DNA from: Bacteroidota bacterium
Lineage (GTDB): Bacteria; Bacteroidota; Bacteroidia; Chitinophagales; Chitinophagaceae
DNA: 10,129 bases
NCBI GenBank assembly: GCA_947454745.1
Contig: CANGMV010000021.1
Location: forward strand, 1-10,129
Direction: 5' to 3'
The translations under genes were made by a program, and so were the position numbers. The notes beneath the pieces were generated by a model. That model had not been told where the DNA came from. It saw only the letters and a list, made by a program, of their open reading frames with translations, and did no database searches. Position 1 is the first letter of the stretch; each line of letters starts with the position of its first letter. This document shows positions 1 through 5,692 of this stretch, piece by piece.

Positions 1-158
1 GCATAGGGTTGAATTGCAACGTTTTTCCATTCACCGTTTTCATAATCAGCAACCAACATATGGTCGGTGAAGTTTTTTCCAAATGCAATTTCATTCATAT
101 TGAAAGCTGGCAACTTTGGATTTGTGTTTTTAATAACGGGAATAGATTGCGTAGACAT
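1..158 (-). CDS. ilvE: Branched-chain-amino-acid aminotransferase, N-terminal part (cut by window edge)
   Basis: This is the first 52 codons of a minus-strand gene that starts at ATG 158-156 and leaves the window at base 1. The protein begins MSTQSIPVIKNTNPK and continues with FGKNFTDHMLVADYENGEW (about residues 26-44). From memory of the family, the FG..F(S/T)DHM.VADY.NG.W block is the typical N-terminus of class IV (fold-type IV, PLP-dependent) branched-chain aminotransferases of Bacteroidota. These enzymes interconvert leucine, isoleucine and valine with their 2-oxo acids in the cytoplasm. The catalytic lysine lies outside the window and cannot be checked. The gene is divergent from the 274-867 gene, and a good Bacteroidota promoter lies 40 nt upstream of the ATG. 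Assignment rests on this short block, so a related class IV aminotransferase is possible. Confidence 0.75.
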   Translation of the reverse strand, partial: MSTQSIPVIKNTNPKLPAFNMNEIAFGKNFTDHMLVADYENGEWKNVAIQPY

Positions 159-197
159 AACTTAAAATTTAAAAGGGATCATGATTGTTCTAGGACA

Positions 198-229
198 CAA
201 ATATAAGAAGTAAACAAAATCCTTACAAC
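198..229 (-). promoter_or_regulatory. Bacteroidota-type promoter for the aminotransferase gene
   Basis: On the minus strand a perfect TAnnTTTG box (TATATTTG, 205-198) is preceded after 20 nt by GTTG (229-226), a 3-of-4 match to the -33 TTTG. This is the spacing expected for the primary sigma factor of Bacteroidota. The box ends 39 nt before the ATG at 158, leaving a leader of about 30-35 nt. Confidence 0.5.
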
Positions 230-235
230 TGTTAT

Positions 236-266
236 TTTTTCAATCGAGGCATTTGAGTTAATTTTC
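236..266 (+). promoter_or_regulatory. Possible promoter for the HolD-like/rdgB pair
   Basis: TTTT (236-239), 19 nt, then TAATTTTC (259-266) is a 7-of-8 match to TAnnTTTG, ending 7 nt before the ATG at 274. Spacing is right, but both boxes are imperfect and the region is AT-rich, so chance is a real alternative. If correct, the mRNA would be nearly leaderless. Confidence 0.25.
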
Positions 267-273
267 CAGCCTA

Positions 274-867
274 ATGCAAGAGCCAAAAACAATATTACCC
301 GCAGCTGTCCTAGTTTCTTTGTTCAAAGATAGTTTGGTATTGCCTGAAAAGGAAATAAAGTCGGCAGAAAGTGAGGCTATAGCTGCCATTGCCTCCATCG
401 GCAAAGAAGCTATAGCAAGCACACCAGCGAACGAAGTGGTAAATGAACAAAAAACGACACCTACTCTTCCGTTGAAATTCCTGGGAGACCATCTTAAAAA
501 AATTGCAGTAATTGTAAATGATACTGAAGCAGTTTATTTAAATGAAACTGATTTAGGATTACTCTCCTCCATTTTAAATGCTTGCAAATTAACATTGGCC
601 GATATCGCATTGATTAATTTAGCACAACAACCTTTAAGCTTACATGAGATTTTAGAAACTTTACCTTCGCAATTGGTACTTGTTTTTGAATTAACTGGAG
701 CACAATTAAAAATAAAACTACCAACTACATTATACAAACCAATTGTATTGGGTGAAACACATATTTTATTTAGTGCTAGCCTGAAAAGCATGCAGGGAGC
801 GGATCAAACAGCTAAAGTTGAGAAATCCAAATTATGGAATGCGCTAAAACTGTTGTTTAAATTATAA
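274..867 (+). CDS. Uncharacterised protein with HolD (DNA polymerase III psi)-like architecture
   Basis: This 197-aa protein has no signal peptide or membrane segment and is probably cytoplasmic. Three parts are visible: a conserved-looking N-terminal segment (1-25, including ILPAAVLVSLFKDSLVLPE), a low-complexity Ala/Glu/Ser linker (about 26-65), and a compact alpha/beta domain (about 66-197). In the domain a beta strand KIAVIVND (76-83) is followed by helix segments ending LTLADIALINL (106-116), then LPSQLVLVFEL (129-140), HILFSASLKSM (163-173) and a closing helix KSKLWNALKLL (184-194). This order resembles E. coli psi as I remember it: a clamp-loader-binding N-terminal peptide, a linker, and a uracil-glycosylase-like core ending in DLR..P..R..LW. 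The similarity is structural pattern only, with little identity, so the function is inferred. The stop lies 3 nt before rdgB, indicating co-transcription with a nucleotide-pool enzyme. The start is the ATG at 274. Confidence 0.85.
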   Translation: MQEPKTILPAAVLVSLFKDSLVLPEKEIKSAESEAIAAIASIGKEAIASTPANEVVNEQKTTPTLPLKFLGDHLKKIAVIVNDTEAVYLNETDLGLLSSILNACKLTLADIALINLAQQPLSLHEILETLPSQLVLVFELTGAQLKIKLPTTLYKPIVLGETHILFSASLKSMQGADQTAKVEKSKLWNALKLLFKL

Positions 868-870
868 TAC

Positions 871-1464
871 ATGCACGCATTAATTTTCGCAACTAATAAT
901 CAACATAAAGTTGATGAGATTCAATCTTTAGTTGGAATTGATTTTACAATCATTCCCTTAAAAGCTGCTGGCATTGATATTGATATCCCTGAGCCACATG
1001 ACACTTTACAAGAAAATGCTGCCGAAAAAGCGGGTACCATTTTTAAACTCACGCATCAAAATTGTTTTAGTGAAGACACTGGATTAGAGATAGAAGTATT
1101 GGAAGGAGCTCCTGGGGTAAAGAGTGCAAGATATGCTGGAGAAGGCCGCGATTTTAAAGCGAATATTGATAAAGTATTACAAAATTTAGGTGCCAAAAAA
1201 AATAGAGCTGCGCAATTTAGAACGGTGATATGTTTGATATGGGGCAATGCCACTGACGGATTTAAAACTTATTACTTTGAGGGCATTTGTAAAGGACATA
1301 TCGCTATTGAAATGCAAGGTGAGCAGGGATTTGGATACGATCCCATTTTTATACCAGAAGGTGCAAGTAAAAGTTTTGCGCAAATGACCATGGATGAGAA
1401 AAATAAATACAGCCATCGTCAAAAAGCGGTGACACAACTTTTTGATTTTTTAAGATCAAAATAA
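871..1464 (+). CDS. rdgB: XTP/dITP diphosphatase (non-canonical purine NTP pyrophosphatase, HAM1/RdgB family)
   Basis: This 197-aa cytoplasmic enzyme hydrolyses dITP, XTP and ITP to the monophosphate plus pyrophosphate, keeping deaminated purines out of DNA and RNA. Length matches E. coli RdgB (197 aa). Family landmarks are in order: FATNNQHKVDEI at 6-17 (the N-terminal TNN..K..E phosphate-binding motif), ENAAEKA (48-54), FSEDTGLEIEVLEGAPGVKS (66-85) with the catalytic aspartate D69, ARYAGE (86-91), GFGYDPIF (153-160) for nucleoside recognition, SFAQM (168-172) and the C-terminal SHRQKA (181-186). All catalytic motifs are present. The ATG at 871 sits 3 nt after the upstream stop, so the two genes are very likely one transcript. 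The gene converges with aroE, with only 28 nt between the two stop codons. Confidence 0.95.
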   Translation: MHALIFATNNQHKVDEIQSLVGIDFTIIPLKAAGIDIDIPEPHDTLQENAAEKAGTIFKLTHQNCFSEDTGLEIEVLEGAPGVKSARYAGEGRDFKANIDKVLQNLGAKKNRAAQFRTVICLIWGNATDGFKTYYFEGICKGHIAIEMQGEQGFGYDPIFIPEGASKSFAQMTMDEKNKYSHRQKAVTQLFDFLRSK

Positions 1465-1492
1465 ATTGCTGTACTAATCTTGCTTGTTACAA

Positions 1493-2242
1493 TTACTGTT
1501 CGAGCGGCTTATCAGCAGTCCAAATTTTCCAACTTTCTTCCGCCTGAATATGCAACATGTCTAACCCATTTTGGATAGTTGCTCCTTTTGCTTTTCCTTT
1601 TCTTAAAAAAAGTGTTTCACTCGGATTATAAATCAAGTCGTACAAGTGATGCTGCTTGGTAATGTCATCGTAAGGCAACGCAGGCGCTTCATTTACATTT
1701 GGATACATACCCACCGGACTCGTATTGATAATAAGGGTATGTGTTGATATGATGTCTTTATTTAAAGCTTCATAACTAATACAATTAATCCCATTTGACC
1801 TTGATACAAATTGATATTGGATATTCAATTTTTTCATCACCCACTCCACTGCCGCTGCAGCACCTCCAGTTCCAAGTATTAAAGCATGGGTATGATGTAC
1901 TTTTAAAAAAGGAAGCAATGATTTTTCAAAACCAATCACATCGGTGTTATATCCATACAATGCCCCGTTGTATTTTCTAATACAATTACATGCACCAATG
2001 GATTGAACTACAGTTGAAGGATATTGTAAAAAAGGAATCACCTCTTTTTTATATGGAATGGTTACATTCAATCCGATCAAGTTATTATTCGTTTCCCATA
2101 GTTGCGCAAAATCATTAATAGAAGGAATTGGATAATTCAAATACTGCGCATCCAAAATATTTTCAAACTTGAATTTTTCAGAAAAAAATCCTTGTGAAAA
2201 TGAATGTGACAATGGATATCCTATTAGTCCGAATTGACGCAA
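1493..2242 (-). CDS. aroE: Shikimate dehydrogenase (NADP-dependent), TTG start
   Basis: AroE reduces 3-dehydroshikimate to shikimate, the fourth step of the shikimate pathway. The 249-aa protein (E. coli 272) begins directly with the substrate-binding motif FGLIGYPLSHSFS (4-16). The catalytic lysine is K65 in NVTIPYKK and the catalytic aspartate D101 in GYNTDVIGF. A glycine-rich dinucleotide loop GTGGAAAA lies at 124-131, SRS at 147-149 is the likely cofactor-phosphate region, NTSPVGMYPN is at 173-182, and IQNGLDMLHIQ is at 223-233. Start: upstream in frame the codons are TAA (2251-2249), ATA, GCT, then TTG (2242-2240), with no ATG before the first motif, so TTG is the only reasonable start. 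It lies 2 nt after the stop of the ComA gene, which suggests translational coupling and makes this the last gene of a three-gene operon. The protein is slightly short but has no missing motif. Confidence 0.95.
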   Translation of the reverse strand: MRQFGLIGYPLSHSFSQGFFSEKFKFENILDAQYLNYPIPSINDFAQLWETNNNLIGLNVTIPYKKEVIPFLQYPSTVVQSIGACNCIRKYNGALYGYNTDVIGFEKSLLPFLKVHHTHALILGTGGAAAAVEWVMKKLNIQYQFVSRSNGINCISYEALNKDIISTHTLIINTSPVGMYPNVNEAPALPYDDITKQHHLYDLIYNPSETLFLRKGKAKGATIQNGLDMLHIQAEESWKIWTADKPLEQ

Positions 2243-2244
2243 AG

Positions 2245-3009
2245 CTATTTATTTAAGTATAAATTAAAAGTATCTCCTCTTAATCCAATGCGCATAGCTT
2301 CCAAAGGAATCACTTCGGCAGGTGCAATATTGCCAAGGTTTACATTGCATCCAATGAGTTCAAGAAAATACAATTGCTGTGCTTTTTGAGGTGCTTCCCA
2401 AAGGATTTTTTCAGCAGGAATTTTTGTTAATATTTCTTGTACTAAGCCTTCACGTACTTCACCGCTTCCACGATAAATACCAACATTACCTGCTTCACGA
2501 GCTTCCGCAATCACGTATTCCGAACCTGCGCTCAATTCGGCAGTCATTAATTCGATCCATTTATAAGGCGGAATGATATGTGCAGCATCTTTACTTCCTA
2601 CCTCACTTATTACTTTTGAAATTTTTGCTATTTTTTCAATATACCCGCATTTTTCTGCGTGAGGTATTTCAATAGAACCATCACTTACTTCAATCAAATC
2701 AATTTTATAATCTTTACACATGGCTATATAATCCTCGAACTGATTTCGAATTACAAAAGCCTCAAACAAGGTTCCGCCAAAGTAAACTGGAATTCCATGA
2801 GATTGATACAATTCGATTTTAGCTCTTAAATTAGGCGTCACTGCTGAAGTTCCAAATCCCAATTTCACTACATCGGTATGAATACCAGATACGCTTAAAA
2901 AGTTTTCTGCTTCTCCAAAACTCAAACCCTTGTCCATAACCATTGTTAACCCATGCTTACGAGGCTTTACTGTTCTTTCTGGGATCTGCGTTAAATTAAA
3001 GTTCATCAT
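2245..3009 (-). CDS. comA: Phosphosulfolactate synthase, ComA family
   Basis: Family members add sulfite to phosphoenolpyruvate to give (2R)-phospho-3-sulfolactate, the first step of archaeal coenzyme M synthesis and of spore sulfolactate formation in Bacillus (YitD). The 254-aa protein fits a TIM-barrel enzyme of normal length. Signature blocks shared with YitD as I remember it are present in order: ERTVKPRKHGLTMVMDKG (11-28), VVKLGFGTS (47-55), YFGGTLFEAF (76-85), LIEVSDGSIEI (105-115), ISEVGSKD (134-141), AGSEYVIAEAREAGNVGIY (161-179), LWEAPQKAQQ (203-212) and VNLGNIAPAEVIPLEAMRIG (223-242). No comB phosphatase or comC dehydrogenase is in the window, so its product is inferred. In this phylum a link to cysteate and sulfonolipids (capnine type) is plausible but unproven. 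Two ATG codons are adjacent at the start (3009 and 3006). The stop TAG is 2 nt before the aroE start; the TPR gene ends 40 nt upstream. Not to be confused with competence ComA. Confidence 0.85.
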   Translation of the reverse strand: MMNFNLTQIPERTVKPRKHGLTMVMDKGLSFGEAENFLSVSGIHTDVVKLGFGTSAVTPNLRAKIELYQSHGIPVYFGGTLFEAFVIRNQFEDYIAMCKDYKIDLIEVSDGSIEIPHAEKCGYIEKIAKISKVISEVGSKDAAHIIPPYKWIELMTAELSAGSEYVIAEAREAGNVGIYRGSGEVREGLVQEILTKIPAEKILWEAPQKAQQLYFLELIGCNVNLGNIAPAEVIPLEAMRIGLRGDTFNLYLNK

Positions 3010-3023
3010 ATATTAGTGACTTG

Positions 3024-3038
3024 TATCTTACAAAGATA
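3024..3038 (-). promoter_or_regulatory. Small dyad overlapping a -7-like box upstream of comA
   Basis: TATCTT-ACA-AAGATA is a perfect 6-bp inverted repeat in the 40-nt gap between the TPR and comA genes. On the minus strand its first eight bases (3038-3031) read TATCTTTG, a perfect TAnnTTTG. No TTTG-like -33 box is found 19-20 nt upstream, so this is at best a weak internal promoter, or a regulatory dyad. Confidence 0.25.
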
Positions 3039-3049
3039 ATTCAAAATGA

Positions 3050-4471
3050 TTAAGATATTTTACCCTTCTTATATTGGGCAATTAACTCTGCAGCCTTTGT
3101 ATCCTGCATTATTTCCGGGTAAAATTTAGTCAACTTGCTCACTAACTTGGCCGATTTTGACAATGCCATTTCCAATTGTAATAGCGCCTCCGAAGTTTTC
3201 TTCAACATGTACAAAACAGCACTTCGATAATAAATAAAAATCACTTTACCCTGCGTTGACATGTACGCTATTTCGGTTTGTTCCAATGCTTCATCTAACT
3301 GATGATTAGCAACTAAACATTTAATTAAATATTCCCACCCAGCAATTTGCTTTGGCTTGTTTTTAACAACTGTGCCGAAATAAAAAGCAGCTTCTTTAAA
3401 TTGCTCCAATTGCATAAAACACTCCCCCATTAAAATATAATATTCATTAATGTGTTTATGGATTCTTAACGCATGTTCCAATTGCTTAATTGCTTGCTCC
3501 CATTGACCTTCCTGCATATAGGTAGCTGCAATTTTTTGATATAACCTGCTGTCATCGGGATTTAGATGTACTGCTTTTTTATAGTGGAATCTAGCTTGTG
3601 CGTAATTTTTCATGCGATGGTAGCAATGACCAATTGCTTCATAAATCACATCTTCGGGACGAGCAAGTTCCAATACTTTTTCTAAAGCTTCGATGGCTTC
3701 CCGGTACTTACGAATGCGTAAATAAGCGTCTCCCATATTGCGATAAGCGTAATCAAATTTTTCATCAATAACAATCGCATACTGATAAGCGTCAATAGCT
3801 TTTTCATGTAATTTCAATCCCTGATAAGCAGCAGCTAAATTAAACCAAGCTAATGCATTGTATGGTTGTTCGTCGATAATGCGTTGATGCAAGCGAATAC
3901 TCTCTTCGTTGCGTCCTGTAAAATCGGTCCAGAAACAAATTTTATACAAGGCTTCCTCGTTCATGGGATCGTCTTCTAAAACCAACTGCAAGCAATCAAA
4001 TACTTTATCAAAAGCCTCATGGTCGTCATACACGTCGGCCAATTCAAATAACAATTCGGTACGTTCTGCACCTTCAAATAAATGAAGCGCTTCTTGTAAT
4101 AATACAATCGCATCTTCAGGTTGATCTAATGCCAAGTATGCATCTGTTTTTAAAATAAACAAATTCATATCCTTATGATCATATAATGCAGCAGTATCCA
4201 ATAGTGTTAATGCTTCTTTGTATTTGCGTGTAGCCAATAATAAATCGGCCTTCTTTATCATTAGTATTGCCGAAAAAGGATAATGGTCCAAGGCCAGTTC
4301 AGCTGCCTGAATGGCTTCTACAATTTCGTCCTGTTCGTCCAAATGTTCAATGATTCGCTCAAAGTCATCCTCTTCAATATAGGCATTGGCTCGCCCTTGC
4401 TTCAAATTCTGATAACGAAGCATCAATTCTTGGATATCTCCTCCTTCCTCTTCTTTATGACGATCAAACAT
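3050..4471 (-). CDS. Tetratricopeptide-repeat protein
   Basis: This 473-aa protein has no signal peptide or transmembrane segment and is built almost entirely of TPR helix pairs, probably about ten to eleven. Clear repeat units include AWFNLAAAYQGLKLHEKAIDAY, YAYRNMGDAYLRIRKYREAI, IYEAIGHCYHRMKNYAQARF, LYQKIAATYMQEGQWEQAIK and YYILMGECFMQLEQFKEAAF, each followed by a Pro-containing or equivalent turn at about 34-residue spacing. TPR arrays are protein-binding scaffolds; the partner is unknown. The N-terminus (MFDRHKEEEGGD) is acidic and not TPR-like. I chose ATG 4471-4469. An in-frame TTG seven codons upstream (4492) would add MNANILT, but an ordinary ATG is available. The gene lies 40 nt upstream of comA on the same strand, so it likely heads a TPR-comA-aroE operon. 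Nothing in the sequence ties it to sulfonate or shikimate chemistry. Confidence 0.9.
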   Translation of the reverse strand: MFDRHKEEEGGDIQELMLRYQNLKQGRANAYIEEDDFERIIEHLDEQDEIVEAIQAAELALDHYPFSAILMIKKADLLLATRKYKEALTLLDTAALYDHKDMNLFILKTDAYLALDQPEDAIVLLQEALHLFEGAERTELLFELADVYDDHEAFDKVFDCLQLVLEDDPMNEEALYKICFWTDFTGRNEESIRLHQRIIDEQPYNALAWFNLAAAYQGLKLHEKAIDAYQYAIVIDEKFDYAYRNMGDAYLRIRKYREAIEALEKVLELARPEDVIYEAIGHCYHRMKNYAQARFHYKKAVHLNPDDSRLYQKIAATYMQEGQWEQAIKQLEHALRIHKHINEYYILMGECFMQLEQFKEAAFYFGTVVKNKPKQIAGWEYLIKCLVANHQLDEALEQTEIAYMSTQGKVIFIYYRSAVLYMLKKTSEALLQLEMALSKSAKLVSKLTKFYPEIMQDTKAAELIAQYKKGKIS

Positions 4472-4504
4472 AGTTAAAATATTTGCGTTCAATAATTAAG
4501 TATT

Positions 4505-4531
4505 TGATTTTCAATAAATTATAGAAAATCA
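4505..4531. promoter_or_regulatory. Perfect 8-bp inverted repeat (possible operator or leader hairpin)
   Basis: TGATTTTC (4505-4512) and GAAAATCA (4524-4531) are perfect reverse complements separated by 11 nt of A/T. It sits 33 nt upstream of the TPR gene ATG in the 192-bp divergent region. It could be an operator for a dimeric regulator or a hairpin in the TPR operon leader. A TATATTTA near-match to a -7 box (minus strand, 4557-4550) lies just upstream of it, without a clear -33 partner. Confidence 0.35.
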
Positions 4532-4585
4532 GTTCACTCAGGTCCTTATTAAATATACTATCACTGCCTAAATTCACCATATTTT

Positions 4586-4597
4586 ATTGTGCACAAT
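4586..4597. promoter_or_regulatory. 12-bp perfect palindrome in the divergent intergenic region
   Basis: ATTGTGCACAAT is a perfect 12-bp palindrome located 66 nt upstream of the small secreted protein gene and 114 nt upstream of the TPR gene, and 27 nt before the proposed -33 box at 4625. Position and symmetry suit an activator or repressor site serving one or both divergent genes. No regulator is identified. Confidence 0.35.
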
Positions 4598-4624
4598 TGT
4601 CAAATAATTAGTTAAAATTTATAT

Positions 4625-4655
4625 TTTAGTAGCACTCAATTAAGCCCTACCTTTG
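4625..4655 (+). promoter_or_regulatory. Bacteroidota-type promoter of the small secreted protein gene
   Basis: TTTA (4625-4628), 19 nt, then a perfect TAnnTTTG box TACCTTTG (4648-4655). The box ends 8 nt before the ATG at 4664, so the transcript would start a few nucleotides from the start codon (nearly leaderless). Confidence 0.55.
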
Positions 4656-4663
4656 TATTTACC

Positions 4664-5005
4664 ATGCGTACCGTAAAAAACATACTAAAGTCTGCCTTTG
4701 TTGCAAGCCTCATGCTTGCATCGGTAAACACTTATGCTAGTTTGATTGTAACGAGTACCATCGAAACAAAAAAAGTAAGTGAAAAATATTCGCTAAAAAA
4801 TTTAAGCTCACTTTCTCACAAAACTGCAAGTTTTGCTACACTAAAATCTAGCTTAGAATATAAAGGTTTTGCAAACACGAACAATTCAAGTATTGCAAAC
4901 AGCAATGCGAATTACTTAAAATACAACAAGGGCAATGTTTCTTATGTGATCCCTTACAATTACAAAGTAATTTTTTCAAAGTTCAAGACGCCTTCTGCAC
5001 AATAA
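4664..5005 (+). CDS. Small secreted protein of unknown function
   Basis: This 113-aa protein carries a clear Sec signal peptide: MRTVKNILK gives the basic start, SAFVASLMLASV the hydrophobic core, and TYA (23-25) a signal peptidase I site, leaving a mature protein of about 88 residues. The mature part is rich in Ser, Asn and Lys, has no cysteine, contains a low-complexity Asn/Ser stretch (about 72-83), and ends with alternating polar/hydrophobic segments (NVSYVIPYNYKVIFSKFK, about 90-107) that could form beta strands. There is no lipobox, so it is probably periplasmic or released. I do not recognise a family. It has its own promoter, is divergent from the TPR gene, and converges with the 5030-5641 gene with 24 nt between stops. 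A real gene is supported by the signal peptide plus a correctly placed promoter. Confidence 0.8.
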   Translation: MRTVKNILKSAFVASLMLASVNTYASLIVTSTIETKKVSEKYSLKNLSSLSHKTASFATLKSSLEYKGFANTNNSSIANSNANYLKYNKGNVSYVIPYNYKVIFSKFKTPSAQ

Positions 5006-5022
5006 ATTATTGCTTCTTTTTT
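5000..5022 (+). terminator. Weak candidate terminator after the small secreted protein gene
   Basis: CAATAA (5000-5005) and TTATTG (5007-5012) form an A/T-rich inverted repeat overlapping the stop codon, followed by CTTCTTTTTT. The stem is weak and its nominal loop is one base, so only an opened-up hairpin could form. Confidence 0.2.
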
Positions 5023-5029
5023 GACTATC

Positions 5030-5641
5030 TTAATCAAGTATCTGATACTGATCCTTATTAATGTTGAATTGACTTAATGGAATTGGACTAAAATCAATTT
5101 TAGTGGCATAATATTCAACCGAAACACCTGAGGCAGGTATGATATTATAAGCCAATACAAGCCCTGTAATTTCTTTAAAAGCCAGTTCAAAGGTATTTAC
5201 GGTCGTACTAATATCGGTTGTAAACCATATTTGATATACTACCCCATCACTCCATTTTAATTCAACACCTTTGCATGCATACCCTAAAATATGGGTAGCA
5301 GAATCGGATTGAATTTCTTTCATGGAAAGTAAGGTTGGCGTCGCTAATGGAGGATAGACTACTTCCTGTAAAAAATGACTAGCCCCAATATCTTTGGTAA
5401 TGAGTGCCGTATTCGCTTCGGTATTGAACAATAATGTTTGCACCAATTGACGTGTGTTTAATACCGTCTTGCACTGGTTGCCTTTTACAAATACCCATTT
5501 AGAACCGATGGTATCTATTTGATTATTTTGTGTAATTCTGAATTGTAAACTGCACTCACCAATCATTTTGGTTTGCGCCTTCGAAGAAATAATCGAAAAC
5601 AAAAAGCAGACAACAATTAGGGGGGTAATGCGATGCGTCAT
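5030..5641 (-). CDS. Exported GLPGLI/DUF4412-like protein
   Basis: This 203-aa protein has a Sec signal peptide (MTHR, hydrophobic 5-19, cleavage likely after SSKA at 22, before Q23). The mature part is predicted mostly beta. It contains SKWVFVKGNQCKTVLNT (47-63), HILGYACKGVELKWSDG (117-133), VYQIWFTTDI (135-144) and FKEITGLVLAY (155-165). The order 'GY.CK....W.DG....WFT.DI....F..I.GL.L.Y' resembles Bacteroidota GLPGLI and DUF4412 proteins, which are exported and of unknown biochemical function and may adopt a lipoprotein-carrier-like beta fold (inference). I chose the ATG at 5641; a GTG two codons upstream (5647) would add MK and cannot be excluded. It follows yidC by 51 nt with a stem-loop terminator in the gap, so its transcription is probably partly read-through from yidC; no separate promoter is obvious. 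Confidence 0.8.
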   Translation of the reverse strand: MTHRITPLIVVCFLFSIISSKAQTKMIGECSLQFRITQNNQIDTIGSKWVFVKGNQCKTVLNTRQLVQTLLFNTEANTALITKDIGASHFLQEVVYPPLATPTLLSMKEIQSDSATHILGYACKGVELKWSDGVVYQIWFTTDISTTVNTFELAFKEITGLVLAYNIIPASGVSVEYYATKIDFSPIPLSQFNINKDQYQILD

Positions 5642-5654
5642 TTTCACTATTGAT

Positions 5655-5685
5655 AAGAAAAGACCCTATGAAAGGGCCTTTTCTT
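5655..5685 (-). terminator. Stem-loop terminator after yidC
   Basis: The arms AAGAAAAG-A-CCCT (5655-5667) and AGGG-C-CTTTTCTT (5673-5685) enclose a 5-nt loop. On the minus-strand transcript the single mismatch becomes a G-U pair, giving a continuous 13-bp stem whose 3' arm ends in a U-rich tract. On the plus strand the same position is an A-C mismatch, so the structure favours termination of the yidC transcript, 7 nt after the yidC stop. Confidence 0.65.
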
Positions 5686-5692
5686 GAGAAGA

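Noticed and set aside
9..206. 65-codon plus-strand open frame at the left edge
   Set aside because: Antisense to the aminotransferase start and running through its promoter; the minus-strand reading gives a recognisable family N-terminus.
1440..1461. TTTTGAT/ATCAAAA inverted repeat at the end of rdgB as a terminator
   Set aside because: The stem is almost all A/T, lies inside the coding sequence up to the stop, and is not followed by a T-run, so it is not convincing as a terminator.
4472..4492. Seven-codon N-terminal extension of the TPR protein from a TTG
   Set aside because: The ATG at 4471 is an ordinary start, and the extension (NANILT) has no family support.
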